Shown here piece by piece: positions 1 to 7,290 of a stretch of 29,965 nucleotides of DNA; the stretch's first letter is position 1, and every line of letters begins with the position of its first letter. The position numbers were made by a program, and so were the translations under genes. The stretch lies in IMG/VR virus record IMGVR_UViG_3300017759_001836, positions 1 to 29,965 of that record, one strand, 5' to 3'. The stretch comes from a virus. The notes beneath the pieces were generated by a model, which saw only the letters and a program-made list of their open reading frames with translations, searched no databases and had not been told where the DNA came from.

Positions 1-2
1 CA

Positions 3-440
3 GATGATGGTCGTTATATGTACACTAATGTGCTAAACGAAGCTTTCTTAGAAAGATTCCCTACAACTGAAGAGCAAGATTGGCCTTCAAGAAAGATTGA
101 GATTAACATTCTCAAAAAAGAATTAAATGGTCAAGATGATGATTTTGCTGAGAAGCTTGTCATTTGGGCTGAAGTTATCCGTAAAACATTTGAACAAGGT
201 GGTTGTGATGAGGTTATATCGACTAGACGATTGGTTCACATATCAAAGACCTTTGGTATATTCTCCGATAAGTTAAAGAGTATTGCTAAGTGTATTGCTC
301 GTTTTGACGAGGACACTAAGGCTACATTCTTAGACTTGTATACCAAAGTTGATTCTGGTGCTGATGTTGAATCACTACTCACAGCTGATGAAACTCCCGA
401 AACTCCCGAAGCTGATGAGTTGATTAATATATCATCATAA
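3..440 (+). CDS. CobS/MoxR-like AAA+ ATPase, C-terminal part (5' truncated)
   Basis: The reading frame is open from the window edge (first full codon at base 3), so the start and the Walker motifs lie upstream. Only about 145 C-terminal residues are visible. They begin DDGRYMYTNVLNEAFLERFP, which fits the sensor/arginine-finger part of MoxR/CobS-type AAA+ ATPases, where a 'N..LNEAFLdRF' segment follows the sensor. A later stretch (CDEVISTRRLVHISKTFG) matches the 'ST R.l..wa..f' segment of the lid domain. T4-like marine phages commonly carry such a gene, usually annotated cobS after the cobaltochelatase subunit; its role in phage is unsettled. The tail is acidic, with a repeated ETPE. A hairpin terminator follows the stop at once. 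Family assignment is moderate because the nucleotide-binding half is missing. Confidence 0.65.
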   Translation, partial: DDGRYMYTNVLNEAFLERFPTTEEQDWPSRKIEINILKKELNGQDDDFAEKLVIWAEVIRKTFEQGGCDEVISTRRLVHISKTFGIFSDKLKSIAKCIARFDEDTKATFLDLYTKVDSGADVESLLTADETPETPEADELINISS

Positions 441-461
441 CCACCGCCCCTATAAGGGAAC

Positions 462-490
462 GAGCAACCCCTTTAAGTGTTGCTCATTTT
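462..490 (+). terminator. Hairpin terminator after the CobS-like gene
   Basis: A perfect 7-bp stem GAGCAAC (462-468) / GTTGCTC (479-485) with a 10-base loop is followed by a T-rich run. It lies 21 bases after the upstream stop and just before the next gene's ribosome binding site. A small CCCT/AGGG hairpin precedes it at about 448-458. The T run is short, so termination may be partial. Confidence 0.6.
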
Positions 491-504
491 ATTTGGAGAT
501 GTTT

Positions 505-777
505 ATGTCAATAGAGAGCAAAATTATAAAGTATCTTTCTAAATCAGATGGGTACAATACTCTCACCGCCAGCCAAATGCGTTCTAAATTTGGTGTGAAA
601 AATCCATCAGCGATGGTGGATACCCTAAGAAAAAAAGGGTATGCAATATACCTTAATTCTAAAAAAGTAGCGAACGGTACCAAGGTTAGTTTTTATCGCC
701 TAGGTAAACCAACCAGAGCAATGGTAGCTGCTGGGGTTTTAGCCCTAAGGCAACATGGCGTTAATGCTTTTGCCTAA
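505..777 (+). CDS. Small winged-helix-like DNA-binding protein
   Basis: This 90-residue basic protein begins MSIESKIIKYLSKSDG. The start at ATG 505 is chosen because GGAG (495-498) sits 6 bases upstream; the frame can be extended to a TTG at 493, but that would swallow the ribosome binding site. The middle reads as helix-turn-helix plus wing: TASQMRSKFGV, then SAMVDTLRKKGYAIY, then a beta hairpin ending in SFYRLGKPTRAM. The pattern fits small winged-helix proteins found in T4-like marine phages. It could be a transcription modulator or accessory DNA binder; no target can be read from the sequence. It stands alone between two terminators, so it is probably expressed independently or by read-through. 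Confidence 0.7.
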   Translation: MSIESKIIKYLSKSDGYNTLTASQMRSKFGVKNPSAMVDTLRKKGYAIYLNSKKVANGTKVSFYRLGKPTRAMVAAGVLALRQHGVNAFA

Positions 778-799
778 AATAGTTGTTTAATTTTTGGTC

Positions 800-833
800 G
801 GGACTAATAAATATTATTAGTCCCACCTTTTTT
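800..833 (+). terminator. Strong hairpin terminator
   Basis: A perfect 10-bp stem GGGACTAATA (800-809) / TATTAGTCCC (815-824) with loop AATAT is followed by ACC and a T7 run. It is a typical intrinsic terminator after the winged-helix gene. The left arm and loop also contain a late-promoter-like AATAAATA. Confidence 0.85.
806..813 (+). promoter_or_regulatory. Possible T4-type late promoter inside the terminator
   Basis: AATAAATA matches 7 of 8 bases of the T4 late promoter TATAAATA and lies 32 bases upstream of the glycosyltransferase start at 845. It sits within the stem and loop of the terminator, so a transcript starting near base 819 would carry only the descending arm. A chance match is possible in such AT-rich DNA. 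Confidence 0.4.
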
Positions 834-844
834 ATGGAAAAATT

Positions 845-1663
845 ATGGAAATTCAAGTTAAAGTAGATGAATTGAGAAAACACAAAGTCTTTATCGCCAC
901 ACCAATGTATGGCGGTATGGCACATGGTCTATACATCAAGTCATGTTTAGACTTACAATCAACATTAAACAAATACGGAGTAGAATCTAAATTCTCATTC
1001 CTATTTAATGAATCACTAATTACAAGAGCAAGAAATTATTTGGTTGATGAGTTTTTAAGATGCGAAGGTTTTACTCACCTCTTGTTTATTGATTCAGATA
1101 TACATTATAATCCACAGGACGTTATAGCTTTATTAGCTATGAACAAAGAGGTATCTGGTGGTCCTTATCCAAAAAAATCTATCAATTGGGGTAACGTAGC
1201 TCATGCAGCTAGAAATAATCCAGATTTAGACCCTAAAGAACTTGAGGCTTTGGTTGGTGAGTATGTGTTCAATGTAGTAAAAGGAACTTCACAATTCCAA
1301 GTTACCGACCCATTAGAAGTGATGGAGATTGGTACTGGTTTCATGTTGGTTCAGCGTCAAGTATTTGACAAAATGAGAGAAGCATACCCTATGATTAAAT
1401 ATAAGCCCGATCATGTAGGTCAAGCACACTTTGATGGGTCGAGATATATTCATGCGTACTTTGATACTGTAATTGATGATAAAGATAGTATCACAGGCGG
1501 AGGTTCAGAAAGGTATCTAAGCGAAGATTATATGTTCTGCCAAATGTGGCGTAAGATGGGTGGTAAAATACATCTATGCCCATGGATGAAAACACAACAT
1601 ATTGGTACTTACGCCTTCTCTGGTAATATGCCAGCTGTTGCACAATATACTGGTAAACTATGA
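845..1663 (+). CDS. GT-A-fold glycosyltransferase-like protein
   Basis: The 272-residue protein starts with a short polar tail, then KVFIATPMYGGM, a first beta strand typical of GT-A nucleotide-sugar transferases. A DxD-type motif appears in FIDSDIHYNP (D83, S84, D85), which in this fold binds the metal and nucleotide-sugar. GGPYPKK and EIGTGFMLVQR further on fit acceptor-site segments, and SEDYMFCQMW supplies the usual catalytic-region acidic residues. The overall pattern matches GT2/Anp1-like phage glycosyltransferases. Donor and acceptor are unknown; it could glycosylate virion proteins or a host surface glycan. The start at 845 is forced, since the ATG at 834 is in a frame that closes within 11 codons. 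The gene overlaps the next by 4 bases (ATGA). Confidence 0.75.
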   Translation: MEIQVKVDELRKHKVFIATPMYGGMAHGLYIKSCLDLQSTLNKYGVESKFSFLFNESLITRARNYLVDEFLRCEGFTHLLFIDSDIHYNPQDVIALLAMNKEVSGGPYPKKSINWGNVAHAARNNPDLDPKELEALVGEYVFNVVKGTSQFQVTDPLEVMEIGTGFMLVQRQVFDKMREAYPMIKYKPDHVGQAHFDGSRYIHAYFDTVIDDKDSITGGGSERYLSEDYMFCQMWRKMGGKIHLCPWMKTQHIGTYAFSGNMPAVAQYTGKL

Positions 1664-1950
1664 CAATAGATTACAAATACAATGAAGATGTTTTGATAAA
1701 ACAGTTTCAAGAATATGTTGATAAAACATATGGCCAACATTATTCAAAAGATAGATTTCAAGCAACTGAATTTATAATTGATAGTGGGCATGGTGAAGGA
1801 TTTTGTATTGGTAATATTATGAAGTATGCACAAAGATACGGCAAAAAGAATGGGTATTGCCGCAATGATTTGTTAAAAGTGTTACACTATGGAATAATAG
1901 CATTACATAATCACGATTTATATAGAGGAACAGATGATGAAATTAAGTGA
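1660..1950 (+). CDS. DUF3310-like small phage protein
   Basis: This 96-residue protein contains a histidine-containing start (HYSKDRFQATEFI) and a central EGFCIGNIMKYAQRYGKKNG, followed by a lysine-rich helix (DLLKVLHYGIIAL). The order HY, then 'GFClGNviKY..Ry', then 'DL.Ka..Y' is that of DUF3310 proteins, which are common in phages and sometimes annotated as nucleotide kinases without firm proof. The start overlaps the preceding stop (ATGA), and its last codons overlap the start of the sliding-clamp gene, so it is translated within the replication operon. Function is unknown; a link to nucleotide metabolism is only a guess. Confidence 0.6.
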   Translation: MTIDYKYNEDVLIKQFQEYVDKTYGQHYSKDRFQATEFIIDSGHGEGFCIGNIMKYAQRYGKKNGYCRNDLLKVLHYGIIALHNHDLYRGTDDEIK

Positions 1951-2629
1951 TAAGACGTTAGGCGTCCTAAAAAATTATGCAAATATAAACCAAGGTATTA
2001 TGTTTAAGAAAGGTAAAGTTTTAAAGACTGTATCTTCACATAAAAACATTTTATCCGAAGCAAAAATCACAGAAGATATACCTGCTGATTTTGGTGTTTA
2101 TGATTTGAATAATTTTCTTTCAGTAGTATCTTTAGACCAAGATGATCCTGATTTTCAGTTTGATGATAAACACGTTGTAATAGTTGGTAGAAAAGGTCGT
2201 TCAAAAATTAAGTATCGTTTTTGTGAACCTACTATGATTGTTCTACCACCTGAAAAAGACTTTGTAATGCCAGAGCCTGAAATAAAGTTTAACCTTTCAG
2301 CAGAAGATTTTGATTGGATTACTAAGGCGAGTTCTGTTTTGAGTTCACCTCATGTTGCAATTGAATCTGATGGTATCACAATTAATGTAGTTACATTTAA
2401 TTCTCAAGATGATTCTGCTCATAGTGACGACCTTGAGATTTCAAAGTGTGATACTGGTGATAAGTATAAGATGATATTCAAGACCGAAAACCTTGTAAAG
2501 GTTATGGCTGGTAATTATGAAGTATCAATATCATCAAAGGGTGTTTCAGAGTTTAAGAACAAAGATGTACCTTTGACTTATTGGATATCAACTGAAACTG
2601 GTAGTAAATTTGTGGCGAAAGGTGAATAA
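1937..2629 (+). CDS. 45: DNA polymerase sliding clamp (gp45)
   Basis: The 230-residue product is close in length to T4 gp45 (228). It begins MKLSDKTLGVLKNYANINQG, parallel to the T4 start MKLSKDTTALLKNFATINSG, and FGVYDLNNFLSVVSL matches the T4 'VAIYDLNGFLGILSL' segment. This homology is the reason for choosing ATG 1937 over the adjacent ATG 1934; GAGGA (1925-1929) also spaces better to 1937. The protein forms a trimeric ring that holds gp43 on DNA and, in T4, also activates late transcription by contacting the late sigma factor and coactivator. That is relevant here because late-type promoters occur in this window. It is followed at TAATG by a small ORF and then by the clamp loader. Confidence 0.95.
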   Translation: MKLSDKTLGVLKNYANINQGIMFKKGKVLKTVSSHKNILSEAKITEDIPADFGVYDLNNFLSVVSLDQDDPDFQFDDKHVVIVGRKGRSKIKYRFCEPTMIVLPPEKDFVMPEPEIKFNLSAEDFDWITKASSVLSSPHVAIESDGITINVVTFNSQDDSAHSDDLEISKCDTGDKYKMIFKTENLVKVMAGNYEVSISSKGVSEFKNKDVPLTYWISTETGSKFVAKGE

Positions 2630-2928
2630 TGGCCACGTTCAGAAAGTTCAAAAACCATTTTAAAGGTAATGTAGGTTTAGATATATGGATAAACATAGAC
2701 CATATTGTTACGGTTTATGAATCTATTAGTCCTGAACCTGATACAAATTCAATACAACCGACTGTTACATTATATTCTGAAAGCGGTCAAACTTGGTTGG
2801 TTGATGATTCGATTGCTGAAGTTGCTGAAAAACTAAACGGTTCGGAAACGCTTCAAGATGGAATGAATAAACACTTTAGACGTTCAGTAAAAGCTAAAAA
2901 AAGTGTTGATGACTTAAAGAAACTTTGA
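2629..2928 (+). CDS. Small conserved-looking protein between clamp and clamp loader
   Basis: This is a 99-residue protein of unknown function. Its ATG shares one base with the gp45 stop (TAATG), implying coupled translation. The first 65 residues alternate short beta strands (WINIDHIVTVYES, TVTLYSESGQTWLV) and end in a helix (DSIAEVAEKLN). This loosely recalls small beta-rich FlbD-like proteins, but the match is weak. The tail is basic (RRSVKAKKSVDDLKK) and may touch nucleic acid. Its position suggests a role in replication or late transcription, but nothing in the sequence proves it. Confidence 0.6.
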   Translation: MATFRKFKNHFKGNVGLDIWINIDHIVTVYESISPEPDTNSIQPTVTLYSESGQTWLVDDSIAEVAEKLNGSETLQDGMNKHFRRSVKAKKSVDDLKKL

Positions 2929-2935
2929 TTATGAT
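2906..2935 (+). promoter_or_regulatory. Possible sigma70-like promoter ahead of gene 44
   Basis: TTGATG (2906-2911) and TATGAT (2930-2935) are separated by 18 bases, in one of the few non-overlapping gaps of the replication cluster. The -35 box is a weak match (4 of 6) and lies inside the upstream coding region, so this is tentative. Confidence 0.25.
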
Positions 2936-2955
2936 TTATTTTGTGAGGAGTTCCA

Positions 2956-3888
2956 ATGGAACATTTATTATGGACAGAGAAGTATCGGCCTCAGGCCGTT
3001 GGAGATTGCATATTACCTGATAGACTTAAAAAGCCTTTTCAAGAGTATGTAGACCAAAAAAACATACCAAACTTATTATTATCTGGTGGTGCAGGTGTTG
3101 GTAAAACAACCATTGCAAAAGCCATGTGTAATGAAATTGGTTGTGATTCAATCGTTATCAATGGTTCTGATGAATCAGGCATTGATACCTTCCGTGTTAA
3201 GATAAAGAACTATGCTTCGTCAGTTAGTCTTGCTGGTGGTCGCAAGGTCATCATCATAGATGAAGCAGATTATCTCAACCCTAATTCAACTCAACCTGCC
3301 TTGCGTAACGCAATAGAAGAGTTTGCAGGTAATTGTTCTTTTATATTCACTTGTAATTTTAAGAATCGAATTATAGACCCTTTACATTCAAGGTGTGCTG
3401 TTGTAGATTTTACATTACGCAATGGTGAAAAAGCCAAGATGGCATCGGCCTTTATGAAAAGAATTACAAAGATTCTGAAAGATGAAGGCATTGAGTATGA
3501 TGATAAAGTAATTGTAGAACTTATCAAGAAACATTTTCCAGATTTTCGTAGAGTTATAAACGAACTACAAAGATATTCCAGTTTTGGTAAGATTGATGTT
3601 GGTGTCTTATCTCAACTTGGTGATGTACCAATTGAGAAGATTATAGGTCACATTAAAGACAAAAACTTTGGTGATGTAAGAAAGTGGGTCGCTACAAATG
3701 ATGTTGATTCAACTACTCTATTTCGTAAAGTTTATGATGCACTCTATGATAAACTTAAACCACATTCAATACCAAAAGCAGTTTTGATACTGGCTGACTA
3801 TCAATACAAAGCTGCCTTTGTGGCAGACCAAGAGATTAACACGGTCGCCTGTTTAACTGAATTGATGGTAGAATGTGATTTCAAATGA
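2956..3888 (+). CDS. 44: Clamp loader large subunit (gp44), AAA+ ATPase
   Basis: At 310 residues the protein is close to T4 gp44 (319). It opens with LLWTEKYRPQAVGD, the usual start of clamp-loader ATPases. Walker A is GGAGVGKTT (G44-T52), Walker B is IIIDEAD (D102-D105), and the SRC motif with the arginine finger is LHSRC (R146). The N-terminal half is the AAA+ core and the C-terminal third is the collar domain. With gp62 it forms the ATP-driven loader that opens gp45 and places it on primer-template DNA. GAGGAG lies just upstream of ATG 2956. The gene overlaps gp62 by ATGA, as expected for subunits made in a fixed ratio. Confidence 0.95.
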   Translation: MEHLLWTEKYRPQAVGDCILPDRLKKPFQEYVDQKNIPNLLLSGGAGVGKTTIAKAMCNEIGCDSIVINGSDESGIDTFRVKIKNYASSVSLAGGRKVIIIDEADYLNPNSTQPALRNAIEEFAGNCSFIFTCNFKNRIIDPLHSRCAVVDFTLRNGEKAKMASAFMKRITKILKDEGIEYDDKVIVELIKKHFPDFRRVINELQRYSSFGKIDVGVLSQLGDVPIEKIIGHIKDKNFGDVRKWVATNDVDSTTLFRKVYDALYDKLKPHSIPKAVLILADYQYKAAFVADQEINTVACLTELMVECDFK

Positions 3889-4268
3889 GTCCATTCGATT
3901 TCGTAAAACAAATATTACAAGGTAAGAAACAACTCATTACTGATGATATAACAGAGAAAGAGTATGTACCATTTCTTGTAAATCGTTCACTAAGTTACCA
4001 CAAAGATTGTGTGCTCTTTGCAAATGAGATAAATCAAAGGCATTTTGTAGATAAAAAGATGCAGAATGACTTTTTACTAAATACAGTTAGATCACAAAGA
4101 AGAACTTTTGCAAAGTGGTTGAAGCCGGAGAAACGTGAGAATGTGGACTATATAAAGATTCTTTATAATATGTCAGAAGCAAAAGCACAAGAAGCTCTCA
4201 GAATACTCCCAAAAGAACAACTAAAAGAACTGAAAGAAAGGGCCGACACCGGCGGCACGAAAAAATAA
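3885..4268 (+). CDS. 62: Clamp loader small subunit (gp62)
   Basis: This 127-residue protein lies directly after gp44 with an ATGA overlap, the same place as gene 62 in T4. It is shorter than T4 gp62 (187), as in marine T4-like phages. Segments YVPFLVNRSLSYHKD and RRTFAKWLKP fit the 'F.vNralS...' and 'r.gKWaK' regions of gp62. The end is lysine-rich (ELKERADTGGTKK). It is the non-ATPase subunit that joins the gp44 tetramer. Divergence from T4 is high, so the call rests on position plus these segments. Confidence 0.85.
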   Translation: MSPFDFVKQILQGKKQLITDDITEKEYVPFLVNRSLSYHKDCVLFANEINQRHFVDKKMQNDFLLNTVRSQRRTFAKWLKPEKRENVDYIKILYNMSEAKAQEALRILPKEQLKELKERADTGGTKK

Positions 4269-4269
4269 A

Positions 4270-4677
4270 ATGGTAGACTTAACGAATTTTATAGAAGTTA
4301 TACTAAGTGAACAAGATGATTTTCTGAAGGTAAGGGAAACTCTTACGAGAATTGGTGTATCTTCAAGAAAAGAAAAAGTATTATATCAATCTTGCCATAT
4401 ATTACATAAACAGGGAAAATATTATATAGTACATTTTAAAGAATTGTTTGCACTAGATGGTAAGCCATCTAATATATCAGAGAATGATATACAAAGAAGA
4501 AATGCAATAGCTAAATTATTGGAGGAGTGGGGACTTCTTAAAGTTGACAATATGGACCGAATTGGTAATAATGTCGCCCCATTACACCAGATAAAGATTA
4601 TATCTTTCAAGGAGAAAGATGAATGGGATTTAGTGGCGAAATATAATATCGGAAAAAAAGCTGAAGATATTTCGTAA
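4270..4677 (+). CDS. regA: RegA translational repressor
   Basis: The 135-residue protein matches T4 RegA (122) almost throughout: DDFLKVRETLTRIGV, KEKVLYQSCHILHKQGKYY, IVHFKEL.. .LDG, and near the end IISFKEKDEWDLVAKYNIG. RegA binds the start regions of many early mRNAs, including those of clamp and clamp-loader genes, and blocks ribosomes. In T4 it is encoded between 62 and 43. Here gene 43 is about 3.1 kb further on, with Hsp20 and others in between. The start at 4270 lies one base after the gp62 stop. The short C-terminal extension (KKAEDIS) is not in T4. Confidence 0.96.
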   Translation: MVDLTNFIEVILSEQDDFLKVRETLTRIGVSSRKEKVLYQSCHILHKQGKYYIVHFKELFALDGKPSNISENDIQRRNAIAKLLEEWGLLKVDNMDRIGNNVAPLHQIKIISFKEKDEWDLVAKYNIGKKAEDIS

Positions 4678-4684
4678 CTAAATA
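4677..4684 (+). promoter_or_regulatory. Possible late promoter for hsp20
   Basis: ACTAAATA matches 6 of 8 bases of TATAAATA and overlaps the regA stop. It would start a transcript near base 4690, about 50 bases before the Hsp20 start. The match is imperfect, but the location in a 62-base leader is apt. Confidence 0.4.
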
Positions 4685-4688
4685 TAAT

Positions 4689-4707
4689 GTGTCGCCAAAT
4701 GGGACAC
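4689..4707 (+). promoter_or_regulatory. Hairpin in the hsp20 mRNA leader
   Basis: GTGTC-G-CC (4689-4696) pairs with GG-GACAC (4701-4707) around an AAAT loop, giving 7 pairs with one bulged G. There is no T run after it, so it is not a terminator. If the late promoter at 4677-4684 is used, the RNA would begin with this hairpin, which could protect its 5' end. Confidence 0.5.
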
Positions 4708-4739
4708 AATTGTTTAACTTGCTTAAAAGGAGATTTAAA

Positions 4740-5216
4740 ATGGTAGAGTTCGCTTTCGGGCCACACTTGGCTCATTCTACACTCGGTTTTGAAAGAATAT
4801 TTAACGACTTGGATAAAGTGTTAAATGACCGACAACAACAATCAACATTCCCACCACACAACATACTCAAGGTCGATAGAGATCATTATGTCGTTGAGCT
4901 TGCCGTTGCTGGTTTTGGTAAAGATGAGATTGATATTACAGTAGAAGATAATGTCCTTATTATTAAGGGTGTGAAGAAAGAGAAAGATGTTGAAGGTGTT
5001 GAATATATCCACAAAGGTATAGGCACACGTTCATTTACTAAAACTCTTACAGTAGCTGATACTTTAGAAGTGAAAGGCGCTGAATTTAATAATGGTATTT
5101 TAAGGGTTGGTCTTGTGAATGTAGTACCTGATCACAAGAAGCCAAGAAAGATTGAGATTGGCAAAGACCTGAAATTACTTGAGCCAAAACTTTTACAAGA
5201 AGAAGAAGCTAAGTAG
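4740..5216 (+). CDS. hsp20: Hsp20 small heat-shock protein
   Basis: The 158-residue protein has an alpha-crystallin domain: HNILKVDRDHYVVELAVAGF, DEIDITVEDNVLIIKG and a final strand FNNGILRVGL, which contains the 'NG.L.v.l' signature. The N-terminal arm (about 40 residues) and a short acidic tail flank it. ATG 4740 is preceded by AAAGGAG; the frame runs back to a GTG at 4689, but that falls inside the leader hairpin. Such ATP-independent holdases are common in T4-like marine phages and may protect folding of virion proteins during assembly. It sits alone between a possible late promoter and a strong terminator, so it is probably its own unit. Confidence 0.93.
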   Translation: MVEFAFGPHLAHSTLGFERIFNDLDKVLNDRQQQSTFPPHNILKVDRDHYVVELAVAGFGKDEIDITVEDNVLIIKGVKKEKDVEGVEYIHKGIGTRSFTKTLTVADTLEVKGAEFNNGILRVGLVNVVPDHKKPRKIEIGKDLKLLEPKLLQEEEAK

Positions 5217-5218
5217 GG

Positions 5219-5247
5219 GGTGAGGCATTTACGCCTCACCTTTTTTT
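5219..5247 (+). terminator. Strong intrinsic terminator after hsp20
   Basis: The perfect 8-bp GC-rich stem GGTGAGGC (5219-5226) / GCCTCACC (5233-5240), loop ATTTAC, is followed by seven T residues. It starts 3 bases after the Hsp20 stop. Confidence 0.92.
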
Positions 5248-5259
5248 GGAGATTATATT

Positions 5260-5421
5260 ATGTTAAGTAAAAAACCAAGTGGTAATTATAAAATGTCTAA
5301 ACAATGTAAAACTATGTTAGCAAATTTAGATGGTGATAAAAGAGTGTTGTATAAGAAAATGATTATTGAATCTGATAATGTACAATCTTTTGAAAGAAAA
5401 AGAAAAAAGGAAACTAAGTGA
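5260..5421 (+). CDS. Small basic protein, 53 residues
   Basis: ATG 5260 is preceded by GGAG (5248-5251) at 8-base spacing, and the stop TGA overlaps the next gene's GTG start (GTGA). The product begins MLSKKPSGNYKMSKQCKTML and ends in a run of lysine and arginine (FERKRKKETK). It has no recognised domain. The ribosome binding site, the coupling to the next gene and the absence of any competing ORF support a real gene. A role in nucleic acid binding is only suggested by the charge. Confidence 0.6.
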   Translation: MLSKKPSGNYKMSKQCKTMLANLDGDKRVLYKKMIIESDNVQSFERKRKKETK

Positions 5422-6218
5422 GTGTTTGTTTATATCCACATTTTCATAAACCTTTTCCATACAATCAAAACTCAAGTTGGATAAAACCATGTCATGTAGA
5501 CAATGTAGAGATTGGTAATAACTCTATATACATTGACTGGATTTTTGATGATTTGTACAAATACTATGAAGCAGAGGGTGTTTCAAAAGATGATTTTTTA
5601 AAGGCTCTTGGTCAACAAGCAACAGAGTATTATCTTTTAAAAAATCCACCAGATATGGAATACATTGGTTGTGTAACATATAGACGTATGCTTTCTTTTA
5701 GACCAGAAATTCCAATATATGAAAATGAAGTTACTATGCCTGCAAGTGAGGCTGTAAATTTAGGTACAGAAGGAGAGAAAAGAACTTTGTTACATTACTT
5801 ACGTTTTAATGATGTAATTACTAATGCTTCAACTGTTCTGCCTGGTTCTGTAGCACAACAATACTTAGAATCACAACCAAAAGAATATTGGGACCTCTTT
5901 TACGAATCTATTTGTAAAGTATGTCCTTATTATCATAGTAATGCCTTACAATGGTTTAATCAAAGTGTTATACCATTCACAACAAATTATATCTTTAGAA
6001 AAAAATACTTTTTAAGATATGCCTCAGAGTTGTTCCGAATACTTGAATACATATACATTAACAGTTCTAAAGTTTATCCAGTAAAAAAATCAGGCGATAA
6101 TTTTTCAGAGCCTTTGCCTTGGAGATATCCTGGTTTTATTGGTGAAAGATTTTTAGGATTTTTTATTCATGCAAACTCGTTGAAAAAACTAGAAGTGCCT
6201 TTGATATTTTTACAATAG
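5418..6218 (+). CDS. DUF4422-like glycosyltransferase
   Basis: The 266-residue protein shows the order of segments typical of DUF4422, a family found in capsule and polysaccharide loci: EYIGCVTYRRMLSF ('y.G..HYRRyf'), an asparagine-rich core with TTNYIFRKKYFLRYASELF ('N.fimkke.f..Y..wlF'), and RYPGFIGERFL ('R..GFlaErLl') near the end. The usual histidine of HYRR is threonine here. The GTG start at 5418 is supported by AAGGA 6 bases upstream and by the overlap with the preceding stop. It probably transfers a sugar, but donor and acceptor are unknown. It adds to the glycosyltransferases elsewhere in the window. Confidence 0.7.
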   Translation: MSVCLYPHFHKPFPYNQNSSWIKPCHVDNVEIGNNSIYIDWIFDDLYKYYEAEGVSKDDFLKALGQQATEYYLLKNPPDMEYIGCVTYRRMLSFRPEIPIYENEVTMPASEAVNLGTEGEKRTLLHYLRFNDVITNASTVLPGSVAQQYLESQPKEYWDLFYESICKVCPYYHSNALQWFNQSVIPFTTNYIFRKKYFLRYASELFRILEYIYINSSKVYPVKKSGDNFSEPLPWRYPGFIGERFLGFFIHANSLKKLEVPLIFLQ

Positions 6219-6226
6219 GAGATGAA

Positions 6227-6691
6227 ATGAAATTATCAGATAATTTTTCGTTAAAAGAAATGACGAAAAGCCAAACAGCAACAAGAAAAGATATTGATAA
6301 TGAGCCAGGCGAAGAAGAAATTGAAAATTTAAAACAACTTTGTGAACGTGTTTTACAACCAGTAAGAGAACACTTTGGTAAAGCAGTAAGAGTAAACTCA
6401 GGGTATAGAAGCCCAGAATTAAATTCTGCTATTGGTGGTTCTAAAACATCAGACCATTGTAAAGGTATGGCAGCTGACATTGAAATCAATGGTGTCGCAA
6501 ATGCTGATTTAGCAGAGTGGATAAAAGATAATTGTGAGTTTAGACAATTGATACTTGAATTTTATACACCAGGAATACCTGATTCAGGATGGGTTCATGT
6601 ATCACATGACTTAGATGATAATAGAAAAAAAGTTATGACTGCTATGAAAGAAGATGGTAAAACTGTTTACAAGGTCGGTCTTGTTGCATAG
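6227..6691 (+). CDS. M15-type peptidase (D-Ala-D-Ala carboxypeptidase/endolysin-like)
   Basis: This 154-residue protein has the zinc-site pattern of peptidase M15: RVNSGYRSPELN, then H77 and D84 in SDHCKGMAADIEI, then E111 and H124 in ILEFYTP / GWVHVSH. There is no signal peptide or membrane segment. The family cleaves peptide bonds in peptidoglycan stems, and single-domain phage members act as endolysins or as virion cell-wall enzymes. No holin is evident next to it. GGAG (6218-6221) precedes ATG 6227. Its end overlaps the next gene by one base. Confidence 0.85.
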   Translation: MKLSDNFSLKEMTKSQTATRKDIDNEPGEEEIENLKQLCERVLQPVREHFGKAVRVNSGYRSPELNSAIGGSKTSDHCKGMAADIEINGVANADLAEWIKDNCEFRQLILEFYTPGIPDSGWVHVSHDLDDNRKKVMTAMKEDGKTVYKVGLVA

Positions 6692-7290
6692 TGGATTTTC
6701 AAAACGATTATAATATTTGGCAACAGTTAAGTTGGAAATGGTTATGGGTTTATGACAAGTTAATACTTTCTAAAAAACTTGGCCATAAATGTGGGCCGGC
6801 TGGCATAACGGTGCCAGAATCGGGTGAATATGTAGTTAAACCAATTACAAATTTAGAAATGATGAGTAAAGGTGCAAGACTACAATGGCTAGAACCAGGT
6901 GATAACATTGAACCTGGATATTTTTGGTGTGAAAAGTTTACGGGTGAACATATTACAGTAGACTATAATTATGGAAAACAAAAAACTACAGCATTAGGAT
7001 TCCCTAGAGAAGGCAGACTTGACCGTTTTGATAAATGGGAACTTATAGACAGAGAGATACCATTTCCAAAAAAGTTGGATGATTTGTGGAATTGGCATCC
7101 ATGGGTTAATATTGAAATGATTGGTAGTAATGTGATAGAGATTCATCTTAGATATAATGATGATTTTAGAAATCATAAAGGCAAAGTGATTTATCCTGTA
7201 TGGAAAGACGAAGATTTGCCTCAACCAAAAGGTGGAATATGGTATGATAGTCCTTGTGGTGACAGAATAGGACATTGGGTAATAGAATGA
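6691..7290 (+). CDS. Conserved-looking phage protein, possibly ATP-grasp-like
   Basis: This is a 199-residue protein with a GTG start that shares its G with the upstream TAG stop. It is rich in tryptophan and aromatic residues. The run HKCGPAGITVP, EYVVKPITNLEMMSKGA, GYFWCEKFTGEHITVDY and WVNIEMIGSNVIEIHLRY resembles the strand and loop order of an ATP-grasp ligase, with 'E..G.h.svD' and 'vniE.ig..iiE.hlR'. I could not align a full ATP-binding site, so the suggestion is weak. It is translationally coupled to the M15 peptidase and to the next small gene, suggesting one transcript. Confidence 0.55.
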   Translation: MDFQNDYNIWQQLSWKWLWVYDKLILSKKLGHKCGPAGITVPESGEYVVKPITNLEMMSKGARLQWLEPGDNIEPGYFWCEKFTGEHITVDYNYGKQKTTALGFPREGRLDRFDKWELIDREIPFPKKLDDLWNWHPWVNIEMIGSNVIEIHLRYNDDFRNHKGKVIYPVWKDEDLPQPKGGIWYDSPCGDRIGHWVIE

